Source: DASZBX01 sp035943635
Lineage (GTDB): Bacteria; Actinomycetota; Actinomycetes; Streptomycetales; Catenulisporaceae
NCBI GenBank assembly: GCA_035943635.1
Contig: DASZBX010000100.1
Coordinates: 1 to 37,400, forward strand
DNA: 37,400 nt
Reading direction: 5' to 3'
The notes beneath the pieces were generated by a model. It saw nothing but the letters and a program-made list of their open reading frames with translations, had not been told where the DNA came from and ran no database searches. Numbering within the stretch: the first letter of the stretch is position 1; every line of letters begins with the position of its first letter. This document shows positions 1 through 7,397 of this stretch, in pieces. The translations under genes were made by a program, and so were the position numbers.

Positions 1-587
1 TCTCGGACGTGTTCGCGCGGATCGGCGGTGCGACGGTGGGTAAGGCCACGCAGACGCTGCAGATCAACAGCGGCAACGTGATCGGCGACGACCTGTGGTT
101 GTGGCGCGCGGACCACGGCAACGGCGGCACCGTCGGCTGGAGCACCAACACCGCCGCCAACGGCATGACCGTGAACGGCGCGAACGTCACCATGTACGGC
201 CTGGCGGTCGAGCATTACCAGCAGGTCCAGGTGCAGTGGAACGGCAACGGTGGAAGCGACTACTTCTACCAGAGCGAGATGCCCTACGACCCGCCGAACC
301 AGTCCTCCTACATGGACGGCTCGGTCGACGGCTACCCCTCGATCAACGTCGCCAACTCCGTGACCAGCTTCAAGGCGTACGGCGTCGGGGTGTACTGCAA
401 CTTCGACGTGAACACGTCCGTGGTCAGCGCGAACGCGCTCACCTCGCCGAGCTCCTCCGGGGTGAACTGGCACGACCTGGTGACCATCTCGCTGGGCGGC
501 GCCGGAACCATCTCGCACGTCATCAACGGCACCGGTTCGACGGTCAGTTCCAGCAACGAGAAGGCCGACGTCACCACGTACAACTAG
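1..587 (+). CDS. C-terminal part of a secreted beta-helix-like protein (5' end outside window)
   Basis: The reading frame is open from the window edge and ends at TAG 585-587, so only about the last 193 residues are present. The protein is rich in Gly, Asn, Ser, Thr, Val and aromatic residues with few charges, as in extracellular right-handed beta-helix proteins. A WLWRADHG segment is followed by NGMTVNGANVTMYGLAVEHY, and this resembles the C-terminal part of large actinobacterial exported proteins often labelled 'adenylyl cyclase' or coagulation factor 5/8-type and related to GH55/pectate-lyase folds. That family link is from memory, and the N-terminal signal and catalytic part cannot be seen. 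A polysaccharide-binding or degrading role is possible but unproven. A terminator follows at 670-705. Confidence 0.6.
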   Translation, partial: SDVFARIGGATVGKATQTLQINSGNVIGDDLWLWRADHGNGGTVGWSTNTAANGMTVNGANVTMYGLAVEHYQQVQVQWNGNGGSDYFYQSEMPYDPPNQSSYMDGSVDGYPSINVANSVTSFKAYGVGVYCNFDVNTSVVSANALTSPSSSGVNWHDLVTISLGGAGTISHVINGTGSTVSSSNEKADVTTYN

Positions 588-669
588 CCGGCCACCCGGC
601 CGGAATGACACCCGGTCGGAATGACAAACCGACTGGTCGCGGCGGTTGCCCATGACCGCACGACCGAAG

Positions 670-705
670 CCGGTGCCCGCGCCTGCGCGCGGGCACCGGA
701 CTTTT
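670..705 (+). terminator. Intrinsic terminator after the beta-helix gene
   Basis: A perfect 13-bp stem (670-682 with 687-699) and a 4-nt loop are followed by ACTTTT. It lies 83 bp after the stop at 587 and before the next promoter, so it separates the two transcription units. Confidence 0.75.
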
Positions 706-728
706 CACGTCCGGCCGAAAGATCGCTC

Positions 729-753
729 GTTTGAGTGGGCGGGCCGCGGGTAC
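729..753 (+). promoter_or_regulatory. SigmaB-type promoter of the partner-switching operon
   Basis: GTTT at 729-732 and GGGTAC at 748-753 are separated by 15 bp. This matches the actinobacterial sigmaB/sigmaF-group consensus GNNT-N14-16-GGGTAC/T. The next well-placed start is GTG 822, giving a leader of about 60 nt. The placement also argues against the longer reading frame that begins at 735, which would start inside the promoter. An operon that controls sigma factors and is itself read by such a factor would form a feedback loop. Confidence 0.65.
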
Positions 754-821
754 TCGCAGGAGCTCTGCAGGTGACTTTTTCGAGGCGCGATGTAGATATA
801 CGTGTGGAAACGAGGAATTGG

Positions 822-2501
822 GTGACGACGGAACTCGAGGGAGCCAGGCTCGACGGGGCCGGTACCTGGGACGTGCTGGAGGAATCGCCGTTCCCGGTGA
901 TCGTCACGGACGCCGCCGGGCTGGTCGTCGACGCCAGCGCCTCCGCGCTGGCGGCGCTGCCGGGCCTGCGCCGGGCCGCGTCCCTGGGCGACTGCGCCCC
1001 GGCGTGGCTGGCGGTGGCCGACCGGGCCGGCGTCGCGTCCGCGGCCGGCGAGGTCGGCGACGGGTACCTGCGCGCCCAGGCCACCGGCTGGGCCGGCGGC
1101 CGCCGCGCCTGGTGGCTGACCGACGAGACCCGGTACGAGACCACCCGACTCGCCCTGGCCCGGGAACGCGACCGCACCGACTTCCTGGTCGAAGCCTCCA
1201 ACCAGCTGCTCTCCTCGCTCAATGTCGACAAATGCACGGCGACCACCGCGGTCCTGGCCGCCCGCTACCTGGCCGACTCCTCGATCGTGGTCGCGCCGAC
1301 CGCGGGCCGGCGCCTGCCGATCACCCGCGCCACCGCCGAGGGCGTGGTCACCCGGGAGACGGTCAGCCGCGACCCGGGCGAGGTGCCCGGCCTGAGCGAA
1401 GCGTTGCAGGGCTTCCCGCCGGTGCCCTCCCGCTGGATCGACCCGGCGTCCGCGCCGGACTGGCTGATCCCGCGCGGACAGAGCGAGATCGGCTCGCTGA
1501 TGGTCACCCCGCTGCCCGGCAACGGCGTCGCCGCCGGAGCGCTGGTCCTGCTGCGCCGCCCCGGCCGCGAGCAGTTCACCGAGGACGAGGAACGCTTCGC
1601 CCGGCTGTTCGCCGCCCGCGCCGGAGCCGCGCTGGGCGCCGCCCGACTGTTCCAGGAACAGGCGTCAGTGGCCCGCACGCTCGTGCAGGAGCTGCTCCCG
1701 CCGCGGCTGGGCCGGATGGACGGGGTCGAGTTCGCCGCGGCGTACCGTCCGTCCCGCGACGACCACCGCATCGGCGGCGACTTCTACGACTTCCACCCGG
1801 CGAACGACCTGGACCCTCGGGCCCTGATCGTACTCGGCGACGTGTGCGGCAAGGGCATCGAGGCGGCCGTGCTGACCGGCAAGATCCGCACCAGCCTGCA
1901 CACCCTGCGCACGGTGCAGTCCGACCACGTCGCCGTGCTGGGACTGCTGAACTCGGCGCTGCTCAGCTCCGCGCACACGCGGTTCGCGACCATGGTGCTG
2001 GCGTCGGTCCGGGCCGAGGGCGGCCAGGTGGAGCTGACGTTGACCTGCGCCGGGCACCCGGCCCCGATGATCGTGCGCGCCGACGGCACCGTCCACCCGG
2101 CCCCGGCTCACGGCACGCTCATCGGCGCCCTGGCCGACGTGCGCTTCACCAGCTGCTCGGTCACGCTCGCCCCCGGCGAGGCCTGCCTGCTGTACTCGGA
2201 CGGCATCACGGAGGTGCGCGGCGGCCCGCTGGGTACCGAGATGTTCGGCGTCGAGCGGCTGACCGCGACCCTGGCCGAATGCGCCGGACTTCCGGCCGAG
2301 GCGATCGTCGAACGGGTCCAGATGCTCGCGATCGAGTGGGCCGGGCGCGCGCCGCACGACGACATGGCCCTCGTGGCGATCTGCGCCCCGCTGGACCAGG
2401 CCATCAGCGCAGACGCGGACGCCAGCGCGGACGCAGGCAGAGGCATCGGCAGCGGTGGCTGGTTCGCCGCGATGCCCGGCGGCAGACAGGAGACGGGGTG
2501 A
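822..2501 (+). CDS. GAF/SpoIIE-type PP2C serine phosphatase (RsbU-like)
   Basis: A protein of 559 residues predicted to dephosphorylate STAS-domain anti-sigma factor antagonists, the activating step of a partner switch. Residues about 12-100 look PAS-like (PVIVTDAAGLVVDASASAL), about 130-285 GAF-like, and about 300-525 form the SpoIIE/PP2C domain. The metal-binding signatures are present: GGDFYDF near 318, GDVCGKGIEAA near 340, LYSDGITEV near 458 and DDMALV near 513. No membrane segment is evident, so sensing is probably cytoplasmic. GTG 822 was chosen because AGGA lies 5 bp upstream and a sigmaB-type promoter occupies 729-753; GTG 804 is an alternative. The stop overlaps the GTG start of the next gene. 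The signal sensed by PAS/GAF cannot be read from sequence. Confidence 0.9.
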   Translation: MTTELEGARLDGAGTWDVLEESPFPVIVTDAAGLVVDASASALAALPGLRRAASLGDCAPAWLAVADRAGVASAAGEVGDGYLRAQATGWAGGRRAWWLTDETRYETTRLALARERDRTDFLVEASNQLLSSLNVDKCTATTAVLAARYLADSSIVVAPTAGRRLPITRATAEGVVTRETVSRDPGEVPGLSEALQGFPPVPSRWIDPASAPDWLIPRGQSEIGSLMVTPLPGNGVAAGALVLLRRPGREQFTEDEERFARLFAARAGAALGAARLFQEQASVARTLVQELLPPRLGRMDGVEFAAAYRPSRDDHRIGGDFYDFHPANDLDPRALIVLGDVCGKGIEAAVLTGKIRTSLHTLRTVQSDHVAVLGLLNSALLSSAHTRFATMVLASVRAEGGQVELTLTCAGHPAPMIVRADGTVHPAPAHGTLIGALADVRFTSCSVTLAPGEACLLYSDGITEVRGGPLGTEMFGVERLTATLAECAGLPAEAIVERVQMLAIEWAGRAPHDDMALVAICAPLDQAISADADASADAGRGIGSGGWFAAMPGGRQETG

Positions 2502-3691
2502 CAGAGAAAGCGACCATGGCTCAACCAGCACATGTGGCGATGGAGACCACCGTGAACAGCCCAGACCTCCGAGCAGACCAGGACGACGGCGGCCGCCACG
2601 GCCCGCCGGCCGACCTGGCCCACCACGCCGAGTCGTACTGGAAGGCGCTGTCCGGCCGCAGCGAGCGGGCCGCGCTGGACGTCGTCCTGGCTGCGCTCGA
2701 CGAGGGCGCCCCGCTGGAGCGGGTGCTGCTCGACGTGATCGCGGCCGGCCAGCGCCGGATCGGCACCGAATGGGCCGCCAACCGGATCTCGGTGGCCCAG
2801 GAGCACGCCGCGACCGCCATCAGCGAACGGGTCGTCGCCGCGCTCTCCCTGCACCGCCCGCGCCCGGCGAACGCGGTGGCCCGCGGCCGGATCACGGTCG
2901 CCTGCGCGGACGGCGAGTGGCACGCGCTGCCCGCCCGCCTGCTCGCCGAGATCCTCGCCGCCCGCGGCTGGCAGGTCGACTACCTGGGCGCGCACGTGCC
3001 GGGCCCGCACCTGATCGCCCACCTGCACCAGACCGGCCCCGACGCGGTGGCCCTGTCCAGTCTGCTCAGCGCCCGGCTGCCCGCCGTGCACGCGGTGATC
3101 ACGGCCTGCCAGGCCGCCGGGGTCCCGGTGCTGGCCGGGGGAGCGGCGTTCGGCCCGGACGGCCGGTACGCCCGCCTGCTCGGCGCCGACGCCTGGGCCC
3201 CGGACGCCCTGGCCGCGAGCGAGGTCCTGGCCGGCCCGATCCCGGCCCCGCGCGGCCCGCACCAGGCGGTCGACGACCTGCCGCACCTCGCGGACCAGGA
3301 ATACACCATGATCGAGCGCCTGCGGCCGAAACTGGTCGCCGACGCCATGCAGCAGCTGGCCAAGCGCGTGCCCGCGATGGCTTCCTACACGCCGCAGCAG
3401 CTGCACCACACGGCCGAAGACCTTGCGCACATCGCCGAGTACGTCAGCTGCGCCGTGTATGTGAACGATCCGGACCTGTTCACGTCCTTCGTCCGCTGGA
3501 CCGCCGAGATCCTGGCGGCGCGCAACGTTCCGCTGCGAGCGCTGACCTCGGGCCTGGACGTGCTCAAGGACCAGCTGCACGACTTCCCCCGCGCCACCGG
3601 CATGATCGATGCCGCTCTCTTCGATCTCGCAGACCCAGCCGACTTCGCCCAGTCCACCGATCCCGCCGATCCCGCCGGACGAGAACAATGA
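2498..3691 (+). CDS. B12-binding sensor protein with CarH-like cap motif, no DNA-binding domain
   Basis: A protein of 397 residues. Residues about 40-120 form a B12-binding helical cap and about 128-250 the Rossmann-like cobalamin-binding domain. The cap has W92, nine residues, then E102-H103: the W-x9-EH signature of CarH-type adenosylcobalamin photoreceptors. In the cobalamin domain E140-W-H142-A-L-P replaces the classical D-x-H-x-x-G, keeping the candidate lower-ligand His. The residue after W92 is Ala; CarH has the His there that becomes the second axial ligand after illumination, so the photochemistry may differ. There is no MerR HTH. Residues about 270-375 form a helical C-terminal domain I do not recognise. 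GTG 2498 overlaps the upstream stop and has AGGAG 5 bp upstream; ATG 2516 is an alternative. The stop overlaps the next ATG. A light- or B12-sensing input to the partner switch is inferred. Confidence 0.8.
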   Translation: MTEKATMAQPAHVAMETTVNSPDLRADQDDGGRHGPPADLAHHAESYWKALSGRSERAALDVVLAALDEGAPLERVLLDVIAAGQRRIGTEWAANRISVAQEHAATAISERVVAALSLHRPRPANAVARGRITVACADGEWHALPARLLAEILAARGWQVDYLGAHVPGPHLIAHLHQTGPDAVALSSLLSARLPAVHAVITACQAAGVPVLAGGAAFGPDGRYARLLGADAWAPDALAASEVLAGPIPAPRGPHQAVDDLPHLADQEYTMIERLRPKLVADAMQQLAKRVPAMASYTPQQLHHTAEDLAHIAEYVSCAVYVNDPDLFTSFVRWTAEILAARNVPLRALTSGLDVLKDQLHDFPRATGMIDAALFDLADPADFAQSTDPADPAGREQ

Positions 3692-4458
3692 TCCGACTGC
3701 CCATGAAATCCGACCCGACCCGGCCGCGTCCCGAACCGGTCACCGCCACGGTGGCGATCGAAGGAGACCTCGAACACGACAACGCCGGCGACTTCCTGGC
3801 CGACGTCGACGACGCCTTCGCAGCAGTCGACGCCGACGCCGACGGCGCCCTGGAGCTGCTGGTCATCGACTGCTCCCGCCTCACCTTCTGCGACTCCAGC
3901 GGACTTTCGGCTCTCCTGTCGACCTATCGCAGAGCCCAGGCACGGGGCGCGCGGCTACGGCTCGCCGACCAGCCCCCGGTGCTGCGCGACCTGCTCGAGT
4001 TGACCGGCACTTCCACGATCTTCCAGGACGCGCAGCCACCACGCGCCCACGACGGGGAACCCGCGGAAGGGGCGACAGACATGCGCTCGTGCGCGAACGT
4101 GCGTGACGTCGACGGCCACTTCGTCGTCGAACTGACCGGAGCGATCGACCTGGAGTACGCCGAGGAGGTCCGCAACGCCCTGAACTCGGCCGTCATAGGC
4201 ATGCTGGCCAGGAACCCGGCCGGCCGGCCGCGCCTGATCATCGACGTCACCGACCTGGAGTTCGCCGATTCCACTATGCTGCACCTGCTGATCGAGGCCA
4301 GGAAACACGCCGACGTCAACCTGGCCGGCCCGCTCGCACCGGGCATGCGCCTGCTGTTCGAAGTCGCCGGTGTGAACGACCTGTTCCCCGGGCACCCGAG
4401 TGTCCGGGACGCAGTTCTCGCCGTCGAAAGGAGCCCGCAGTGGAAACCCGTACCGTAG
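3688..4458 (+). CDS. Double-STAS anti-sigma factor antagonist
   Basis: A protein of 256 residues with two STAS domains in tandem, about 18-115 and 132-245. STAS antagonists bind an RsbW-like kinase when unphosphorylated and free the sigma factor; phosphorylation of a Ser/Thr in the conserved loop blocks this. The first domain has the canonical loop with D69-S70-S71-G72-L73. The second has D194-S195-T196-M197-L198, so a phosphorylatable residue is kept but the usual Gly is Met. The ATG overlaps the TGA of the B12 gene, implying translational coupling. An in-frame ATG at 4081 starts the second domain behind a GGAAGGGG stretch, so a shorter single-STAS product is conceivable. The 3' end overlaps the kinase gene. 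Confidence 0.88.
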   Translation: MIRLPMKSDPTRPRPEPVTATVAIEGDLEHDNAGDFLADVDDAFAAVDADADGALELLVIDCSRLTFCDSSGLSALLSTYRRAQARGARLRLADQPPVLRDLLELTGTSTIFQDAQPPRAHDGEPAEGATDMRSCANVRDVDGHFVVELTGAIDLEYAEEVRNALNSAVIGMLARNPAGRPRLIIDVTDLEFADSTMLHLLIEARKHADVNLAGPLAPGMRLLFEVAGVNDLFPGHPSVRDAVLAVERSPQWKPVP

Positions 4459-4871
4459 CCGGACCCGACACCGTCCTGGCCACCGCCGAGTTCCGCTCGG
4501 GCGACTACCGGCCGGCCACCGCCCGCACCGGGTTGGAAGAGTGCCTCGACCGGTACTGCCCGTGGGTCAGCAAACCGGCCGTGCTGCTGGTCGCGTCCGA
4601 GCTGATCACCAACGCCGTCCGGCACACCTGCGGCGACTGGACGATGCAGGTGACGGTACGTCCCGCGCAATTGGTCGTCGAAGTCACCGACGGCAGCCAG
4701 ACCACGCCGACCCCGCGCGAACCGGACCTGACCGGCGCCGCCGGCGGAATGGGCATGCACATCATCAGCAAGCTGACCACCTGGCACGAGACAGAGGTGT
4801 CCCCGGCAGGCACCGGCAAGACGATCCGCGCCGTGTGGCAGGAGGTGCCGCAGCCTACTATCGGGCGGTGA
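4440..4871 (+). CDS. RsbW-like ATP-binding anti-sigma factor / serine kinase
   Basis: A compact GHKL ATPase of 143 residues. E54 and N58 lie in the N-box (SELITNAVRH), D84 in VTDGS, and GGMGM at 102-106 with following HIISKL in the G-box/ATP lid. Proteins of this family hold a sigma factor inactive, or release it when a STAS partner competes, and phosphorylate that partner. The GTG start lies 13 bp behind AAAGGAG and inside the end of the double-STAS gene (19-bp overlap). With the phosphatase, sensor and antagonist upstream, it completes a partner-switching module. No sigma factor gene is in the operon, so the target is encoded elsewhere. Confidence 0.88.
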   Translation: METRTVAGPDTVLATAEFRSGDYRPATARTGLEECLDRYCPWVSKPAVLLVASELITNAVRHTCGDWTMQVTVRPAQLVVEVTDGSQTTPTPREPDLTGAAGGMGMHIISKLTTWHETEVSPAGTGKTIRAVWQEVPQPTIGR

Positions 4872-4942
4872 TCTGCTTGGTCGGCGGCCGGGCATGACGT
4901 CCGCGCTGGTCGTGGCCGCTGCCGTTCCGCCAGTGGGCATCG

Positions 4943-5725
4943 CTACGGCCGGCGTCGTGGCTTCCCCGGTTTCGCGCCCTGGGTTTTGCCGGAGCCGTTG
5001 CGCTGCTGCTTCGCCTTCGCCTTCGCCTGGCCCTGGCCCTGCGGCGGCTTCGACTTCGCGTTCACCGGTGACTTCGCGGCGGCGGCCGCCGCGGGCGGGG
5101 GTGTCGCTGCTCGCCCGCGGGAGCTGTTGACCGTACGACCCCGCACGATCCCGATGAACTCTTCGACCAGATCGGTGGTCTGCGCCTCCAGCCACGCCAG
5201 CGCGACGCTCGACTGCGGGACGTCCGCATCGGTCAGCGGCCGGTAGGTGAGATCCCTGCGATGATGCAGCCGCGCCAGCGACTGCGGCACGACCAGCAGC
5301 CCCACACCGGCCGCGACCAGCTCGATCGCGTCCGCGACCGTCGCGGGACGTTCGACGGCAGGCAACCCCGGCGGATTCTCCCACCCAAGGCTGTCGTCGA
5401 GCGGATGCAGCACGACATAGTCGGCCAGATCTGTCACGGACACCTCGTCGACAGCCGACACCTCATGATCCTTCGGCACCACGACCACACTCGTCTCGGT
5501 GTACAACGGGATCGCGCTCAGGCCGGTGCGGTCGATCGGCAGCCGCACGAGCGCGGCGTCGGCCGCGGCGCCGTGCAGGGCGTCGACCGCCTCGGCCGCG
5601 GACAGCACGAGCAGGTCGAGCGGCACGTCCGGCAGCCGCTCGGCCCAGGTCCGGGTCCACTTGGCCGGGGTCACGCCCGGGACGTACGCGAGGCGGAACG
5701 GCGGGGTTGTCTGCGTGCCTGTCAC
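4943..5725 (-). CDS. LysR-type effector-binding domain protein lacking the HTH, basic C-terminal tail
   Basis: A protein of 260 residues. Residues about 10-190 match the periplasmic-binding-protein-like effector domain of LysR regulators (RLAYVPGVTPAKW, then DAALVRLPIDRTGL, then VVVVPKDH and AAGVGLLVVPQSLA). The family's N-terminal winged HTH is absent: GTG 5725 starts only a few residues before the domain, and upstream codons in frame do not resemble an HTH. Residues about 200-260 form a low-complexity tail rich in Lys, Ala, Gly, Gln and Pro with net positive charge, perhaps for nucleic-acid contact. It is divergent from the DUF5997 gene at 5783, a pairing I recall from other actinomycetes. 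It converges on the HATPase gene. Function is unknown; a small-molecule sensor is the likeliest role. Confidence 0.75.
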   Translation of the reverse strand: MTGTQTTPPFRLAYVPGVTPAKWTRTWAERLPDVPLDLLVLSAAEAVDALHGAAADAALVRLPIDRTGLSAIPLYTETSVVVVPKDHEVSAVDEVSVTDLADYVVLHPLDDSLGWENPPGLPAVERPATVADAIELVAAGVGLLVVPQSLARLHHRRDLTYRPLTDADVPQSSVALAWLEAQTTDLVEEFIGIVRGRTVNSSRGRAATPPPAAAAAAKSPVNAKSKPPQGQGQAKAKAKQQRNGSGKTQGAKPGKPRRRP

Positions 5726-5782
5726 CCGGTCAGGGTACCGGCCGTGGCCGGAACCACCGCACGCGACCGCTAGGGTTGTCCT

Positions 5783-6247
5783 ATGAAGGCGCACAAGACC
5801 ACCCAGACGATGAAGCCCGCGACCGCGGCGAAGAAGCTGGGCATCCACCTGCCGGCCACGCCCGCCGAGTTCCAAGAGGGCGTGGTCTCCCGCGAGGAGC
5901 TCGACGCGCTCCAGGCCGACCCGCCGGACTGGCTGCGCGAACTGCGGCAGAACGGCCCGCACGAGCGCTCGGTGGCCGCGGCGAAGCTGGGCGTCTCCAT
6001 TGCCGGCCTCGCCCGCGGCGGCGTCACCGAGCCGTTGACCACCGAGCAGATCGACGAGCTCAAGGCGGACCCGCCGGAGTGGCTGGTGCACGAGCGCGAG
6101 GTCCTGGCCGAGTTCCGCCAGGAAGCCGTGCGGGCCAAGGAGAACAGCCAGCCGAAGAAGCCCGCCGCCAAGCCGTCCGCCGGCGGCCGCAAGCGCGCGG
6201 CGTCCGGGCAGCCGTCCAAGGCACGGCACCAGCGGACCTGGCAGTAG
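5783..6247 (+). CDS. DUF5997 family protein
   Basis: A basic protein of 154 residues. Residues about 8-115 carry motifs I associate with actinobacterial DUF5997: KPATAAKKLGIHLPATPAEF, then AAKLGVSIAGLARGGVTEPL and PPEWLVHERE. Two LG-x-hydrophobic helices, each followed by an acidic stretch ending PP-D/E-WL, suggest an internally duplicated helical fold. The C-terminal 40 residues are Lys/Arg/Ala/Pro-rich and probably disordered. ATG 5783 follows TAGGGT at 5772-5777, so the leader is either very short or absent. The biochemical role is unknown. The divergent LysR-like partner suggests joint regulation from the 57-bp intergenic space. Confidence 0.75.
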   Translation: MKAHKTTQTMKPATAAKKLGIHLPATPAEFQEGVVSREELDALQADPPDWLRELRQNGPHERSVAAAKLGVSIAGLARGGVTEPLTTEQIDELKADPPEWLVHEREVLAEFRQEAVRAKENSQPKKPAAKPSAGGRKRAASGQPSKARHQRTWQ

Positions 6248-6324
6248 CGGCTTCTCCTTCGGCGGATGTCAGACGTCGATTCCCGGCATCCGGCACCATC
6301 GCAGACATCTACGGCTGCATACGC

Positions 6325-7212
6325 TCAGCCCGCGTCGGCAACGGTCATCCGCAGCCGCTCGGCGTCGCAGATCCGCGGGCAGGTGCCGCAGGCCTCGGCG
6401 GGTCGGATCGTGTAGTACAGACAGCAGCCGAGGCGGGTGCGGGTCACGTGGTCGGCGCCTTCGGCGTTGGTCAGCCGCCGGAAGTCGGCGCCGCCGGGGA
6501 AGGGGGCGATCGGCCCCGGCAGCAGTTCGGTGGCCAGGTGCACCGCGCGTTCCTCCTGGCCCAGCGCCCGGCCGAGGTGCCAGATGCCCGAGACCAGGTC
6601 GTCGCCGACCATGCCCCACAGCGCCCGCGGGCCGCGGTGCAGGTGCGGGCCGAGCGCGGCGAGCAGCGGCCGCGCGTGGTCGGCGACCGTTCGCCGCAGT
6701 TCGGCCCGTAGTGCCTCCTCGTCCGGCAGGACCCGGATGTCGGGCTGCCCAGCCGCGGGGTCGTCCGGGAGGCACGCGAACGCGCCGGGGACGACGCCCA
6801 GCCGCCCGGTGGCCAGCTCGATCCGGACATCGGCCGGCCGCAGCTGTGGCACGCGCCGATGCAGGTACCACGGCCCGCTCATCAGCAGGAACGCGGACCA
6901 CAGGTACCCATGCAGCGCACGCGTAGCCACGACGTCCGGCCGGGCGCTGTCCTCGTATCGCACCTTGATCCGCGACGCCTCGCCATGCAGGAACGCATCC
7001 AGGGCGTGGACGTCCTCGGCCAAGGCGCCGCTGTCGACCCAGCCTGCGCGCAGCGGGGAGCCGGCTGCCGCGATGTCCGCGTCCAGCGCCGGGCACAGCG
7101 CGTTCAGCCGCCGGTATGTCGCGTCCGGCAGCGTGGTGCGTCCGGCGGCGGGCCGCTCGGGCGGACAGGCTCGGGGCAGGTGCACGGGGGATCTCGGTCT
7201 CTCGGCGGGCAT
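6325..7212 (-). CDS. FhuF-like [2Fe-2S] siderophore-iron reductase
   Basis: A protein of 295 residues predicted to reduce Fe(III) bound to an imported siderophore so the iron is released in the cytoplasm. The C-terminal cluster-binding motif of the FhuF family is present near residues 268-288: CC, ten residues, C-x2-C (GCCLYYT through CGTCPRIC). The middle (ALHGYLWSAFLLMSGPWYLHRR) matches the helical FhuF-like region. There is no signal peptide or obvious membrane segment. ATG 7212 was chosen because it clears the iron box at 7233-7251; no strong Shine-Dalgarno is visible, so a slightly later start is possible. It is divergent from the siderophore operon, and iron-dependent repression of both is expected. 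Confidence 0.85.
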   Translation of the reverse strand: MPAERPRSPVHLPRACPPERPAAGRTTLPDATYRRLNALCPALDADIAAAGSPLRAGWVDSGALAEDVHALDAFLHGEASRIKVRYEDSARPDVVATRALHGYLWSAFLLMSGPWYLHRRVPQLRPADVRIELATGRLGVVPGAFACLPDDPAAGQPDIRVLPDEEALRAELRRTVADHARPLLAALGPHLHRGPRALWGMVGDDLVSGIWHLGRALGQEERAVHLATELLPGPIAPFPGGADFRRLTNAEGADHVTRTRLGCCLYYTIRPAEACGTCPRICDAERLRMTVADAG

Positions 7213-7232
7213 GGCAGCGCGGGGCAAAACCT

Positions 7233-7251
7233 TTAGGCAAGGCTTACCTAA
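7233..7251 (-). promoter_or_regulatory. Iron box (IdeR/DmdR-type operator) for the reductase gene
   Basis: TTAGGCAAGGCTTACCTAA fits the 19-bp palindromic iron-box consensus TTAGGTTAGGCTAACCTAA at 16 of 19 positions. It lies 20 bp upstream of the ATG at 7212. IdeR/DmdR repressors loaded with Fe(II) bind such sites and shut off siderophore genes. Confidence 0.88.
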
Positions 7252-7305
7252 GCATGCCGGCGCCCGTCGCGCCAATCGAGCCTGTGTGGACCCGAATTGA
7301 CATGC

Positions 7306-7324
7306 TTAGGCATGCCTAACCTAA
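7306..7324 (+). promoter_or_regulatory. Iron box (IdeR/DmdR-type operator) for the siderophore operon
   Basis: TTAGGCATGCCTAACCTAA fits the 19-bp iron-box consensus at 16 of 19 positions. It lies 73 bp upstream of the ATP-grasp start at 7398 and 54 bp from the other iron box, so each divergent unit appears to have its own operator. Confidence 0.88.
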
Positions 7325-7397
7325 GCTCGTCGCACTGTCTGTCGGACCGTCACCTCGGGTCGGCGGCCCGCCGAACCGTGCCCGAAAGAAAGTGCCG

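Noticed and set aside
735..821. Longer N-terminus of the SpoIIE phosphatase from GTG 735
   Set aside because: It would start inside a sigmaB-type promoter (729-753) and encodes no recognisable extension; GTG 822 has a better ribosome binding site.
2300..2520. Cobalamin riboswitch in front of the B12-binding gene
   Set aside because: The gene overlaps the upstream coding sequence and no B12-box-like element was seen.
4081..4458. Second STAS domain as an independent gene
   Set aside because: There is no stop between the two domains, so a fusion is the simplest reading; an internal start is kept only as a possibility.
5726..6229. LysR-like gene extended upstream to include an HTH
   Set aside because: The in-frame upstream codons lie opposite the DUF5997 gene and do not resemble a winged helix.
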